This document shows positions 17,176 through 26,220 of a stretch of DNA of 64,000 nt, one piece after another. Each line of letters opens with the position of its first letter. The first letter of the stretch is position 1. The translations under genes were made by a program, and so were the position numbers. The DNA comes from AP-15 sp963698995 (GTDB taxonomy: Bacteria > Pseudomonadota > Alphaproteobacteria > ATCC43930 > CGMCC-115725), in the NCBI GenBank assembly GCA_963698995.1, contig CAVOTD010000033.1:1-64000 (forward strand). Reading direction: 5' to 3'. The notes under the pieces were generated by a model that searched no databases, was not told the DNA's origin, and saw nothing but the letters and a program-made list of their open reading frames with translations.

Positions 17176-18861
17176 CTATTTCTCACCACAGCCCTGGACG
17201 ATCTCCGACGGGGGATGTGTCCCTATGTCCGGAACCACGTCGGGGTTAGCGATGTAAGTGACTGAACTGCAGTCGGGCGCATAGGCCCAGTCGGCTGGGA
17301 TAATATCGTGCCAATGATTGTCATCACGGAGCTGCGATTTATTTAACAAACAATCACTGACTTGCTGGCGCGTGTCAAAGGCAACGCCGGTTCGATCTTG
17401 AAAGCGTTTTCCGAATTCCTTTCGACATTCCGGGCCTTGCGGCGATGGCGGACCTCCCGGACAATATTCTCCTGCCAGGTCCCTGATTGCCTGGTTGTAT
17501 TTGCCCATGCTGAGTGCAAATGCGAGCTTCTTATCTTCGCAATGCTCAATCTCGCCCAATCTGAGTTTCTGCGCCATCGGTTCGGTAACCCGAAGTCTCG
17601 TGGCTATCGTTTTGCCTTGCGGGCAAGCACGACCGGGCGGCGTTACCTCTGTCCCGTTGTCGTAAATACCTGCCTTGGTATACAAGAAATTGCCAAAGGT
17701 CAGCGTGTCATCTGAGAGGATAGTCGCCTTGCACTTGCTGGCGCGCAGCTCTTGAAATTCAATTTTCTGTCCGCCCGCGACACTCGCGGTTACCCCTAGA
17801 ATTGTTGGCGGAACACCCGGAACGGCCCTGACTGCGGCCAGCGTTTCCGGGCGTGGTTCGCATTTAATATTGGGCAACTGCGTCGGTAGTGGACCGGTTA
17901 CTATCGTGTCATCCTCTTTTTTGCAGGGTTGGCGCTGCAAGCTCAAATTCAACTTCAAACGCGAGAGAGGCTTTAGCGCGCGGTCGGCGACCGCGCCCAC
18001 GGCAGGTGCGTCCGCCCTCGACACGGCCTCGGCAGCTCGATCGGCTTCCTGCTCGTATTGGTCGCCGGTCGGGGCGATGGTCAGATGCTGCGGCACGACC
18101 GTCGCGTCTTCGCCTTGCTGCACGACATGCGCTAACTCGTGCGCAATTAGTCTTTTGCCTTCGGCCGTAGCGGGCGCATACTGCCCGGCGCCGAACACTA
18201 TATTGTGGCCGACGGTGTAGGCGCGCGCGTTGACTGCTGTTGCCGACGCGCTGGCCGCTGTGTCCGCGTGCACGCGGACATGACTGAAATCGCTGTTGAA
18301 CCGTGGCTCCAAAAAGACGCGAGTCGCGGGGTCGATGGGTTGACCAGGCGAGCGGAGTACTTCGCAGACGATCGGCGGCACTTCGTTCTGTTCCGAGTCG
18401 CCCGACCCGAGGCGCGCAGTCTGCGAGGGTTCATCTTCTTGCTCAACCTGCTCCGTCTGACACTTGGGGCAGGCTGCACCGCAGGTGCAGGCGCGCTGGA
18501 ACTGTCTCTCAGCTACCCGTATTACTTGATCGGAAATGGAGTCGGCTTCCTGCCGATACTCGTCTGCCGGCTGGCTGACCGTTAATTTGGTCCGTTTCGC
18601 TGCTGCTGCGGGAGGATGTATGGAAACCCGACTAAAATCGTGCGCGAAGCGCAGCGATGCCGTTCGGCTGAGTCCGGGTTCGGCTTCTTCAGCATCCCTT
18701 TGCAACATTCGTTGCAGTTGGTTGCCAATTGCACGCTGCGAATGGAGGATCGGGGGCCCGCGACGACCCGGCCCGGGTGTTGCCACATTAGGCCGAGCAA
18801 GGCTGAAGGATGCCGGTTTTTGAGGTTGACTCCGCTTCTGTGTGAAGGTCCGCAAGTTCAA
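17176..18861 (-). CDS. DUF4157 (eCIS core) domain protein
   Basis: A 561-residue protein. It has a low-complexity N-terminus (SQRAIGNQLQRML), and residues 165-250 are a DUF4157 domain: PGQPIDPATRVFLEPRFNSD, FSHVRVHADTAA, AYTVGHNIVFGAGQYAP and the zincin-like HELAHVVQQ (residues 241-249). A partial earlier repeat of the same pattern occurs near residues 63-115 (FAHDFSRVSIHP, YRQEADSISDQV). The rest is Cys-rich with no recognised domain. DUF4157 occurs in effectors and accessory proteins linked to extracellular contractile injection systems. No signal peptide and no other eCIS gene is in the window. Its G+C is visibly lower than its neighbours, which suggests transfer. Confidence 0.8.
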   Translation of the reverse strand: MNLRTFTQKRSQPQKPASFSLARPNVATPGPGRRGPPILHSQRAIGNQLQRMLQRDAEEAEPGLSRTASLRFAHDFSRVSIHPPAAAAKRTKLTVSQPADEYRQEADSISDQVIRVAERQFQRACTCGAACPKCQTEQVEQEDEPSQTARLGSGDSEQNEVPPIVCEVLRSPGQPIDPATRVFLEPRFNSDFSHVRVHADTAASASATAVNARAYTVGHNIVFGAGQYAPATAEGKRLIAHELAHVVQQGEDATVVPQHLTIAPTGDQYEQEADRAAEAVSRADAPAVGAVADRALKPLSRLKLNLSLQRQPCKKEDDTIVTGPLPTQLPNIKCEPRPETLAAVRAVPGVPPTILGVTASVAGGQKIEFQELRASKCKATILSDDTLTFGNFLYTKAGIYDNGTEVTPPGRACPQGKTIATRLRVTEPMAQKLRLGEIEHCEDKKLAFALSMGKYNQAIRDLAGEYCPGGPPSPQGPECRKEFGKRFQDRTGVAFDTRQQVSDCLLNKSQLRDDNHWHDIIPADWAYAPDCSSVTYIANPDVVPDIGTHPPSEIVQGCGEK

Positions 18862-19014
18862 CCTCCCCTTCAGTCCCGGCGATGCCGCCTACCGACTTCG
18901 CATCCGGGCGCCGGGTGAGCGCCATTGTCCGGGTTTTGGGCGTCCCCGGCAATTTGCCCGCTCGGAATGGGAGCCATGGGTAGCCCAAGCGATTGGCTCC
19001 CGCCTTGCAGCGGG

Positions 19015-19391
19015 CGAAGAGACGACGGGGCTCTATCTCGAGTGGGTGCGCGTCTCGGACCAGGCAGACAAATACCCGGCCAGCTTTCGGGGGTCAGGAA
19101 CAGCGCGTCGCGATCGCCCGCTCGCTGTGCGTGAAACCGGAGATCATGCTGTTCGACGAGCCGACCTCGGCGCTCGACCCGGAGGTGCTCGATGTCATGA
19201 TCGAGCTGGCCGAAGAGGGCATGACAATGGTGTGCATGACCCACGAGATGGGGTTCGCGCGCACCGTCGCCGACACGATGGTGTTTATGGACCGCGGCGA
19301 GATCGTCGAGCGCGGGCCACCGACGAAGTTCTTCGCCAACCCCAAGAGCGACCGCACCAAACTCTTCTTAAGCCAGATCCTCGCCCATTGA
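19015..19391 (+). pseudogene. aapP 3'-half duplicate
   Basis: Translation gives the second half of AapP. After a +1 shift near 19085 (within the LSGGQ signature), it reads QRVAIARSLCVKPEIMLFDEPTSALDPE, then MTHEMGFARTVADTMVF and FLSQILAH at the same stop. A 12-base deletion removes the MIKE residues after DPE. The DNA matches aapP at roughly nine positions in ten. Walker A and the start are absent. It is an old or recombined paralogue, not a working ATPase. Confidence 0.8.
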
Positions 19392-19413
19392 GGGCGAGGC
19401 TCGGGCAAAGAGG

Positions 19414-19596
19414 TTAGGGAATTCCGGTCGCGCGCTTGGTCTGGGTGGCTCCGCTGGTCACCGTATTGCCGATCGTCGAGACGTCCTGGCCGGCGCCCGC
19501 GACCGTGTTGCAGGCCGAGAGCAGCGAACCTGCACTCATCAACAGCGCCATCGCCAGAAGCAATCCGGTTGCTCCGTAGCGCGCCCCATGCTTCAT
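19414..19596 (-). CDS. Entericidin-like small lipoprotein
   Basis: A 60-residue protein with a charged start (MKHGARYGATG), a hydrophobic stretch and a lipobox LLSAC at residues 25-29. The mature tail NTVAGAGQDVSTIGNTVTSGA matches entericidin A/B-type bacteriolytic lipoproteins (NTVxGxGxDV). These are outer-membrane-bound peptides tied to stationary-phase or stress responses. A Shine-Dalgarno (TAGGAGGTT) precedes the ATG. Confidence 0.85.
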   Translation of the reverse strand: MKHGARYGATGLLLAMALLMSAGSLLSACNTVAGAGQDVSTIGNTVTSGATQTKRATGIP

Positions 19597-19803
19597 CGGA
19601 ACCTCCTAAACCAACAGGCGAACACCATTCCTCAAACGACTTGGTGTCAACCTCGTTCCAGCGCAACGACTGATCCACTCGAATTCACAGCGATCGCCAT
19701 AGTCGCAAGCTCTATGGCAAAGCAAGTCCCTGAGCGCACCGGATTGATCGGCCGACATGGGCGCGATAGGCTCGTCGGCTCAGTCGACGCAGGGGAGGGG
19801 GAC

Positions 19804-21141
19804 GTGTCGCGAGAAACCATTATGTCGCCGACCGACCGGCTGATCGCGCTATTGGACCATTTGCGCCTTGATGCCGCGCATTTCGGAACCCCGATCCCGC
19901 GCGATATATCGGGCATGGCGGAGGATCATCCTGAGCGATTGGCCGGGATTGTGTTGTGCGTGCCGAGCCGCCTCGATCCGGCGCCTTTTTCCGCCGTCGC
20001 CGATCGCATTTTGATGATCGCTCCCGAGCGGGGACCCGCCGCCGACGCAACCGCACGCGCTGCGGCTCGCCTGCCGGCCGCCGAGCGCGCCATTCTGGGC
20101 GGCTACGAGGCTCCCGGCGGCTGGACCGATGCCGTGGCCGAGCGCACCGACGAGATCGCCGATCGAATGACCGTGTTTCTCGAGCATATGGCCGCGAATG
20201 GGCGGCGTGCCCTAACGCCCCATGCCACCCAGGCAGAAGGAACCCATGCCGGCATTTCCTATCGCATCGTGGGCTCCGGCCCCGCTCTGATCCTGCTGCC
20301 GTTTTTTCTTGCCCCGTCGCAGTGGAGCCCGGCGATATCGCATTTAGCGAGGCATTTCACCGTCGTGACCCTCGGCGGTCCGCATTTGGGCGGCGTCGCC
20401 TCGCTCGAGGATCGGGCGCAAATGCCGACCTACCAGGCGATGTTCCGCACCCTGATCGACGTGATTGCGCCGTGCCCCGGCGAAACGATCCTCGAAATCG
20501 GTTGCGGCGCCGGGTCGCTTGTCCGGCTTCTGGCGGCGCGGCTGGGCAACGCCAATCCGATTACCGGCGCCGATTTAAACCCGTTCTTGCTGCGTGAAGC
20601 CCAGGAGCTGGCGGCCGCGGAGGGGCTTGCCGACGCGATTGAATTCACCATGGGCAACGCCGAGGCACTGCCGTTCGACAATGAAACTTTCGATTGCGCC
20701 TACTCGGTCACCGTCTTCGAGGAGTGCGAGGCGGATCGCGCGATCGCCGAGACAATACGCGTCGTCCGGCCCGGCGGGCGGGTCGGGCTCGTCGTCCGCG
20801 CGCTCGACATGCCGCAGTGGTGGAATCTGACACTGCCCGAGGCGATCTTGCGCAAGGTAGAGACGCCGCCCCATTCCATCGCTCCGGCGGGTGTCGCCGA
20901 TCGGAGCCTCTATCGGCGGATGCACGAGGCCGGTTTTGTCGGTCTCGTCTGTTTTCCGATGCTGGTGACCCTCGACCGGCCGGGCGGGCCAATCTGGCGC
21001 AACCGTGAAGATCATGTGCTGTCGCAGTTGTCGCCGGAGGAGCTGCGGCTCTGGTACGCCGAACGCGACCGGGCCGAGGAGGGGGGCCTCCTCTTCATGG
21101 CGCATCCGCTGCACTGCGCCGTCGGCACCAAGCCACGCTAG
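19804..21141 (+). CDS. Fusion: hydrolase-like N-terminus plus SAM-dependent methyltransferase
   Basis: Residues 1-150 are mostly helical and unassigned. Residues 150-215 (GISYRIVGSGPALILLPFFLAPSQWSPAISHLA) look like the first strands of an alpha/beta hydrolase with the oxyanion-hole loop, but no nucleophile elbow follows. From about residue 219 a class I methyltransferase begins: ETILEIGCGAGSLVRLLAARL (motif I), GADLNPFLL, MGNAEALPFDNETFD (motif II) and RVVRPGGRVGLVVRA (motif III). A strong GGGGAGGGG supports the GTG at 19804; the ATG at 19822 is the alternative. The substrate is unknown. Confidence 0.75.
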   Translation: MSRETIMSPTDRLIALLDHLRLDAAHFGTPIPRDISGMAEDHPERLAGIVLCVPSRLDPAPFSAVADRILMIAPERGPAADATARAAARLPAAERAILGGYEAPGGWTDAVAERTDEIADRMTVFLEHMAANGRRALTPHATQAEGTHAGISYRIVGSGPALILLPFFLAPSQWSPAISHLARHFTVVTLGGPHLGGVASLEDRAQMPTYQAMFRTLIDVIAPCPGETILEIGCGAGSLVRLLAARLGNANPITGADLNPFLLREAQELAAAEGLADAIEFTMGNAEALPFDNETFDCAYSVTVFEECEADRAIAETIRVVRPGGRVGLVVRALDMPQWWNLTLPEAILRKVETPPHSIAPAGVADRSLYRRMHEAGFVGLVCFPMLVTLDRPGGPIWRNREDHVLSQLSPEELRLWYAERDRAEEGGLLFMAHPLHCAVGTKPR

Positions 21142-21183
21142 CGCCGAGCGCCAGTTCCTCCGGGCCTGCTTGCGACCGAAGAG

Positions 21184-21729
21184 TTAACGGCGACCGGGCG
21201 TCTTCGGCAGCATCCCGCGCCGGCGCGGGTCCTCGAATGAGACCGAGTGGCGCGCATAGACGACGAAGCCAGCCTGCTGGTAGACACCCAACGCCTTCGG
21301 ATGGTCGAAAGTGGAGGTGTGCAGCCAGAAGCGGTCGAGCGGCCGCGACCAGGCCTGGTCGATGGCCGCCTGCAGCAAGAAAGGCCCGAGCCGGCGCCCG
21401 ATAAAGTCGGGGATAAGGCCGAAATAGCACAGCTTCGTCTCGCGCGGCGCCGCCGTGTCGAGCTCGAAGAAGCCGGCGGGAACGCCACGGACATAGAGAA
21501 CAAAGATTTCGATTGCCGGCTTGCCGATCAGCGCCGCCAGCGCCGCGTCGTCGATCAGGCGCCGCTCGAACCACAGCCAAGGCTCGCCGACGGTGTCATA
21601 GAGATAGCGGTAGAACGAGACCGTGCAGGCTTCGGCCCGCATCAATGCCAGCATGTCGTGCGGGGCGGGGACTCGCCTTCCCGCCGGCCGCTCCAGCATT
21701 TCGAGATAAGTGATGGTGTCTTCGAGCAC
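21184..21729 (-). CDS. GNAT-family acetyltransferase
   Basis: About 181 residues from a GTG two bases past the sseA stop. It contains a YLEMLERPAGRR opening, WLWFERRLIDD, and the acetyl-CoA-binding core PAGFFELDTAAPRETKLCYFGLIPDFIGRRLGPFLLQ. Here the usual Q/R-x-x-G-x-G/A is RRLGPFLL. LHTSTFDHPKALGVYQQAGFVVY is the C-terminal GNAT half. The HPKALGVYQQAGF ending is standard. The spacing suggests co-transcription with sseA, alaX and cysK. The substrate is unknown. Confidence 0.85.
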   Translation of the reverse strand: MLEDTITYLEMLERPAGRRVPAPHDMLALMRAEACTVSFYRYLYDTVGEPWLWFERRLIDDAALAALIGKPAIEIFVLYVRGVPAGFFELDTAAPRETKLCYFGLIPDFIGRRLGPFLLQAAIDQAWSRPLDRFWLHTSTFDHPKALGVYQQAGFVVYARHSVSFEDPRRRGMLPKTPGRR

Positions 21730-21731
21730 AG

Positions 21732-22607
21732 CTAGAAATTTTTCGCCGAGGCGGGTCCGGTCTCGACCGGCGTGTCGCCCGGCAGCCCCCATTCCGACCA
21801 CGACCCGTCATAGACGGCGGCGCCGGGATGCCCGATCAGGTGCAGCGCAAAGGCGAGCGCGCAGGCGGTGACACCCGAACCGCAACTCGTGACGACGGGC
21901 CGGTCGAGCTCGACCCCGGCGCCGCGGAAAAGTTGCGTCAGCTCTTCGCTACTGCGCAGCTGACGCGTGCGCGGATCGGTGACTTGGTCGTAAGGGAGGT
22001 TGCGGCTGCCCGGAATATGGCCGCGGCGCAGCCCGGGCCTGGTTTCTTCGGCGGTGCCATCGAACCGGCCCTGCGCTCGGACATCAACGACTTGCTCTCG
22101 CCGGGTCACGAGGTTGTCGAGCAAGGCGCGCTTGTCGCGAACGAGCGCAGGGTCGAAACGTGGGATGAAGCGGCGGCTCGGCGGGCTCGGCACCGCGGCG
22201 TCGACTGGTCGGCCCTCGGCCTTCCATTTGGGCAGACCGCCGTCGAGGACCGCGACATTGTCGTGCCCGAACAGGCGCAGCATCCACCAGGCGCGCCCGG
22301 CCGAGGACAGCCCGACGCTATCGTAGACGATGACGCGATCGTCATCGCCGATGCCGAGTGCCGCCATCTTGCGCGCAAAGAGCTCGGGCGAAGGGATCAT
22401 GTGCGGCAGGGTCGTGCCGGGCTCGGCGATGTCGTCGATGTTGAAGAACACCGTGCCGGGGATGTGGCCGCAATCATAATCCTCTCGCGCGGTCGGGGTG
22501 ATCCCGGGCAATTTGAACGACGAATCGACAACTCGAACGTTCGGATCGCTAAGATGCGCGGCGAGCCATTCGGTGCCAACTAAGGCGTCGGGACGGGCGT
22601 AAGGCAT
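21732..22607 (-). CDS. sseA: 3-Mercaptopyruvate sulfurtransferase
   Basis: A two-domain rhodanese of 291 residues. The N-terminal non-catalytic domain has VRVVDSSFKLPG and IPGTVFFNIDDIAEPG. The C-terminal catalytic domain has VVDVRAQGRFDGTAEE, GHIPGSRNLPYD and the active Cys in SCGSGVTACALAF; the CGSGVTA loop marks mercaptopyruvate sulfurtransferase rather than thiosulfate rhodanese. It moves sulfur from 3-mercaptopyruvate to thiols or cyanide. It sits in a run with alaX, cysK and the GNAT gene, on the cysteine side of sulfur metabolism. Confidence 0.92.
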   Translation of the reverse strand: MPYARPDALVGTEWLAAHLSDPNVRVVDSSFKLPGITPTAREDYDCGHIPGTVFFNIDDIAEPGTTLPHMIPSPELFARKMAALGIGDDDRVIVYDSVGLSSAGRAWWMLRLFGHDNVAVLDGGLPKWKAEGRPVDAAVPSPPSRRFIPRFDPALVRDKRALLDNLVTRREQVVDVRAQGRFDGTAEETRPGLRRGHIPGSRNLPYDQVTDPRTRQLRSSEELTQLFRGAGVELDRPVVTSCGSGVTACALAFALHLIGHPGAAVYDGSWSEWGLPGDTPVETGPASAKNF

Positions 22608-22622
22608 CGCTCCTCTCCTCCC

Positions 22623-23333
22623 TTAATCGGCAAAAGCGAGGATCACACGGCGGTTCTGCTTGCCTTTGTTCTCGATCTTGCTGACCGCGACCGGGCCGAT
22701 CTCGGCGGTGTTGCAGACATGAGTGCCGCCACAGGGTTGCAGATCGACACCGGTTATCTCCACCAGACGCACTCGTCCCGCGCCGCGCGGCGGCTTGACC
22801 GACATCGTCCGAACGAGTTCCGGCTTTGCGGCGAGTTCCTCGTCGGCAACCCAGCGCGGACCGACCGGGTGGCCCTCGACGATCCGCGCGTTGAGCCGGC
22901 TGGCGATCGCCTCCTTGTCGAGGCTCGACCCGGGAACATCGAAATCGAGGCGCCCGCGGCCGTCGGAAACCTGCCCGCCGGTCACCGCTCCCGGAATGAC
23001 GCTGCACAGCAAATGCAGGCAGGTGTGCATGCGCATCAGACGGTACCGCCTCGCCCAATCGAGCTCGGCCAAGAGCTCGGTCTCGGACGCCGGTAGATCG
23101 GACCCGAGGGTCGGGACATGGATCACCTCATCGGGGGCATCGCCCTTGATCGTATCGACGATCGTAATCACCCGGCCCGACGAGAGTCGCAAAACGCCGG
23201 TGTCGCCGGGTTGGCCGCCGCCCGTCGGGTAGAATACGGTGCGGTCGAGCCGGATTCCGCGGGCATCAGCCGCCGTTACACGAGCAGAGCAAGAACACAG
23301 ATAGCCGTCGTCGCGGAATAACAGCTCGGTCAT
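22623..23333 (-). CDS. AlaX-type alanyl-tRNA editing protein
   Basis: A 236-residue free-standing editing domain that hydrolyses Ser- or Gly-charged tRNA-Ala. TVFYPTGGGQPGDTG is the glycine-rich motif, HTCLHLL gives the first two metal ligands (H-x3-H), and PCGGTHV gives the third and fourth (C-x3-H). I chose the ATG at 23333, whose first bases overlap the cysK stop (ATGA). Co-translation with cysK is notable, since O-acetylserine and serine pools affect mischarging. The link is inference. Confidence 0.9.
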   Translation of the reverse strand: MTELLFRDDGYLCSCSARVTAADARGIRLDRTVFYPTGGGQPGDTGVLRLSSGRVITIVDTIKGDAPDEVIHVPTLGSDLPASETELLAELDWARRYRLMRMHTCLHLLCSVIPGAVTGGQVSDGRGRLDFDVPGSSLDKEAIASRLNARIVEGHPVGPRWVADEELAAKPELVRTMSVKPPRGAGRVRLVEITGVDLQPCGGTHVCNTAEIGPVAVSKIENKGKQNRRVILAFAD

Positions 23334-24343
23334 GTCTTGGTCGGCTCCAGCCAGGGCGGGATGGGTAAGTCGCGGGCCTTCAGGAACTCGGGGTTGAACA
23401 GCTTCGATTGATAACGGGTGCCGGAATCGGCGAGTATGGTCACGATCGTGTGACCGGGGCCGAGCAGGTGGGCGAGGCGGATCGCTCCGCACACATTGAT
23501 GCCGGTCGAACCGCCCAGCACCAACCCTTCCTCTCGGATCAGGTCGAACAGGACGGGCAATGCCTCGCTGTCAGGGATCTGGAATTGGCCATCGAGAGGT
23601 GCCCCTTCGAGGTTTTTTGTGACCCGGTTGTTGCCGATCCCCTCGGTTATCGAGTTCCCTTCAGGTTTGAGTTCGCCGCTTTCGTACCATCGGAACAATC
23701 CCGACCCCATCGGGTCGGACAGGTAGATTTGCACGTGGGGGTTGCGTTCCTTCAGCGCGATGCCGACGCCCGACAACGTACCTCCGGTGCCGACCGAGCA
23801 GGTGAAGCCGTCGACTTTGCCGGCGGTCTGCTCCCAGATCTCGGGGCCGGTCGTCTGTTGATGGCCGCGCCGGTTGGCGACATTGTCGAATTGGTTGGCC
23901 CAAATCGCGCCGCTGTGCTCCTCGGCAGCGATTTCGGCGGCGAGCCGCTCGGAATAGCGGACATAGTTCATCGGGTTGGCGTAGGGCACCGCTGCGACAA
24001 GACGCAGGTCGGCGCCGCACAGCAGCAGCATGTCCTTCTTTTCCTGGCTCTGGGTTTCGGGCATGACGATGACCGTTCGATAGCCGCGGGCGTTGCCGAC
24101 CAGGGCCAGACCGATGCCGGTGTTGCCGGCGGTGCCTTCGACGATGACGCCGCCCGGTTGCAGTAGCCCACGCTCCTCGGCATCCTTGACGATGAACAGG
24201 GCTGCCCGATCCTTGACCGAGCCGCCCGGGTTGAGAAACTCGGCCTTGCCGAGAATGGTGCAACCGGTTAGTTCCGAGGCGCGCCGCAGCTTGATCAACG
24301 GCGTATTGCCGATCGTGTCGACGAAGCCGTCGCGGATCTTCAT
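23330..24343 (-). CDS. cysK: Cysteine synthase (O-acetylserine sulfhydrylase)
   Basis: A PLP enzyme of 337 residues. Start MKIRDGFVDTIGNTPLIKL; the PLP lysine is Lys44 in NPGGSVKDRAA. The substrate loop is EGTAGNTGIGLA, the phosphate-binding loop SVGTGGTLSGVG, and the Ser at the pyridine nitrogen lies in LADSGTRYQSK. Residues 318-337 (LPIPPWLE) form a short C-terminal tail. The first 69 codons of the longer open frame are not family-like, so the ATG at 24343 is preferred. First gene of the minus-strand run cysK-alaX-sseA-GNAT. Confidence 0.92.
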   Translation of the reverse strand: MKIRDGFVDTIGNTPLIKLRRASELTGCTILGKAEFLNPGGSVKDRAALFIVKDAEERGLLQPGGVIVEGTAGNTGIGLALVGNARGYRTVIVMPETQSQEKKDMLLLCGADLRLVAAVPYANPMNYVRYSERLAAEIAAEEHSGAIWANQFDNVANRRGHQQTTGPEIWEQTAGKVDGFTCSVGTGGTLSGVGIALKERNPHVQIYLSDPMGSGLFRWYESGELKPEGNSITEGIGNNRVTKNLEGAPLDGQFQIPDSEALPVLFDLIREEGLVLGGSTGINVCGAIRLAHLLGPGHTIVTILADSGTRYQSKLFNPEFLKARDLPIPPWLEPTKT

Positions 24344-24658
24344 GCCTCTCTCCGTAACGAAGCTTTTGGTCCCAACACTATCGGGGGCGAGAGAGCCGAC
24401 GCAACACTCCTGGGTCGGGACATCATGGCGATTCGCCATTTCAATCACTATGTCGCAACTATCGCGGTCCGCTGCCAACCTGCAGGTCACGATCAACGTT
24501 GGGCTGTCGCCATCAAGCTGGGCAAATTTGCGGCGATGGTTCGCGATCATCTATGGTCGCCGATCGAAGGATGCCCAGCGATCAGCGCTTCTTCGCGTGC
24601 GGCGCGTCCGAACCGAGTACGCGGCAATTGGTTGGACCTCGTTTCTGTTGACTGAGCC
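24344..24658. promoter_or_regulatory. Divergent intergenic region, cysK versus the TS-like operon
   Basis: No gene is recognised in these 315 bases. They separate two divergent operons, so both promoters should lie here. A TTGG-rich stretch is found about 40 bases before the ATG at 24659, but no convincing -35/-10 pair or Shine-Dalgarno is seen on that side. Confidence 0.3.
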
Positions 24659-26209
24659 ATGCGTTTCGAAGCAATCCATTTTGCCGATCGACTTCGGCTA
24701 ATCAACCCAGAGGGCGATGTTGGTATAGTAACCTTGTGGTCGCCGGTAACACAAGTTCTAAAGTATATCCAACAATTGGACGAGACGTTACTCATCCCAA
24801 CTCATTCAAGAATCGCCGTAATCGCGAATTTGTACGGTGACGGGCTCGCCGGAATGATGTGTAATCTTCTATGGAACCCGCAAATCAGGTGGATTCTCGC
24901 GCTGGGGCAAGATCTCGCGAGATCGGGTGACGATCTTGTCTCGATTGTCGAGGATGGGGTTTTGCGCGATCAGGTATTAGGCCGTCCGGTCTGGCGGATA
25001 CCAGCGACAGGAAACCTGCTCGATGGTCGCCTCGATCCATCGATGCTCCGGAACCGGTTGCACGTGGTGAAGTTGGGTAAGCTCAGCGAACAGAAGACGG
25101 CGTCGGGGGTTCGGCAGTTCTTTGCGGAGGTCGATAGGTGTCCGGCGCCGCGCGACCCCGGATGCCGCACGCGGATCGATCTCGATCAGCCCGCAACAAC
25201 CGAGTTTCCGTCTGATCCGCTCGACCATACGGTGCGGCGCCAAATGCCGTTGGATTGCTGGGAGGAGCTGGTATTTCGGGTATTGCGCTTTGGTCGGAGG
25301 ACCCAACTTCAGAAAGGCCCAAGGCTGGAGCTCCTCAACGTCAAGACTATCATTACGGAGCCCAGCGACGAATCCGAAGTCGACCTCGCTAGATACGGAT
25401 TTAGTTTATCGGCTTTCAAACGTTATCAGGCGAATATACTGAAGGCGCACAAGCCAAACGGCATTTCATATACCTACGGCAACCGATTGCGCGGATACTT
25501 CGGCGAGCCGGGTGGGTCGCCGCTGGATCTGCTCGACGCGGTGGCTCGGCATCTGAGGAACGATCCGCAGAGCCGCCGCGGCTATGCGACTACGTGGGAC
25601 AACTCGATCGACCTGGCGGTTCCGGCCGATGACGCGACGGGCGGCGAAGACGCAGAGGACGACGCGTCGGCGCCGTGCCTGACAACGATCTTCTACCGCC
25701 AGCTGGACAGGCGTTTAACTCTTGGCGCGACGTTTCGCTCTCATAATCTGATGCGGGCCTGGCTCGAGAACGCCTATGGCCTGATGGCATTGCAGAATTA
25801 CATTTGCGATCAGGTCGGCATGGCGGCCGGTCCAATCACCATTATCAGTCATTCATTGACGATCGATCCGACCAACGCCACGCGAATGGCAATCGCCAAG
25901 GGCATCGAAACAAGCCGTTCGACGGACGATGAAATCGATCGCGCAAGCGGCAAGCACGCTTTGCGAATGGATCCAAGGGGCTATTTCGAAGTAACGATCG
26001 ATGAGCAGACCCGCGAGATCGTTGCCGAACATAAATATCAGAGACTGACAATCAAAGAATATCGCGGGGTCAGCTCCGAGGAGTTATTGGCAAAGATCGC
26101 CGCTGACTGCGCGGTTTCGGTCGCCTCGCACGCCCTTTGGCTGGGACGGGAGGTGGGCCGCGCCGAAGTGCGCTTGCAGGCCGCGACGCGGCGTAACTCA
26201 ACCTTGTGA
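24659..26209 (+). CDS. DUF4346/MtrA-like domain fused to a thymidylate-synthase-like domain
   Basis: 516 residues. The N-terminal part (about 20-160) resembles the DUF4346/MtrA-type pterin-linked domain (VGIVTLWSP, IAVIANLYGDGLAGMM, NPQIRWILALGQDL). Residues 200-400 look like thymidylate synthase: YGNRLRGYFG, then DPQSRRGYATTWDN with the phosphate-binding Arg306-Arg307, APCLTTIFYRQL with a Cys at 340 where the nucleophile belongs, RS at 360-361, and Asn371 in LENAYGL. The usual GD-x-H-x-Y segment is replaced by ISHSLTID, so dUMP recognition probably differs. It overlaps dcd by no coding sequence and clearly starts the operon. Role inferred: C5 chemistry on a deoxypyrimidine nucleotide. Confidence 0.75.
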   Translation: MRFEAIHFADRLRLINPEGDVGIVTLWSPVTQVLKYIQQLDETLLIPTHSRIAVIANLYGDGLAGMMCNLLWNPQIRWILALGQDLARSGDDLVSIVEDGVLRDQVLGRPVWRIPATGNLLDGRLDPSMLRNRLHVVKLGKLSEQKTASGVRQFFAEVDRCPAPRDPGCRTRIDLDQPATTEFPSDPLDHTVRRQMPLDCWEELVFRVLRFGRRTQLQKGPRLELLNVKTIITEPSDESEVDLARYGFSLSAFKRYQANILKAHKPNGISYTYGNRLRGYFGEPGGSPLDLLDAVARHLRNDPQSRRGYATTWDNSIDLAVPADDATGGEDAEDDASAPCLTTIFYRQLDRRLTLGATFRSHNLMRAWLENAYGLMALQNYICDQVGMAAGPITIISHSLTIDPTNATRMAIAKGIETSRSTDDEIDRASGKHALRMDPRGYFEVTIDEQTREIVAEHKYQRLTIKEYRGVSSEELLAKIAADCAVSVASHALWLGREVGRAEVRLQAATRRNSTL

Positions 26210-26220
26210 GGGAAGCGAAT

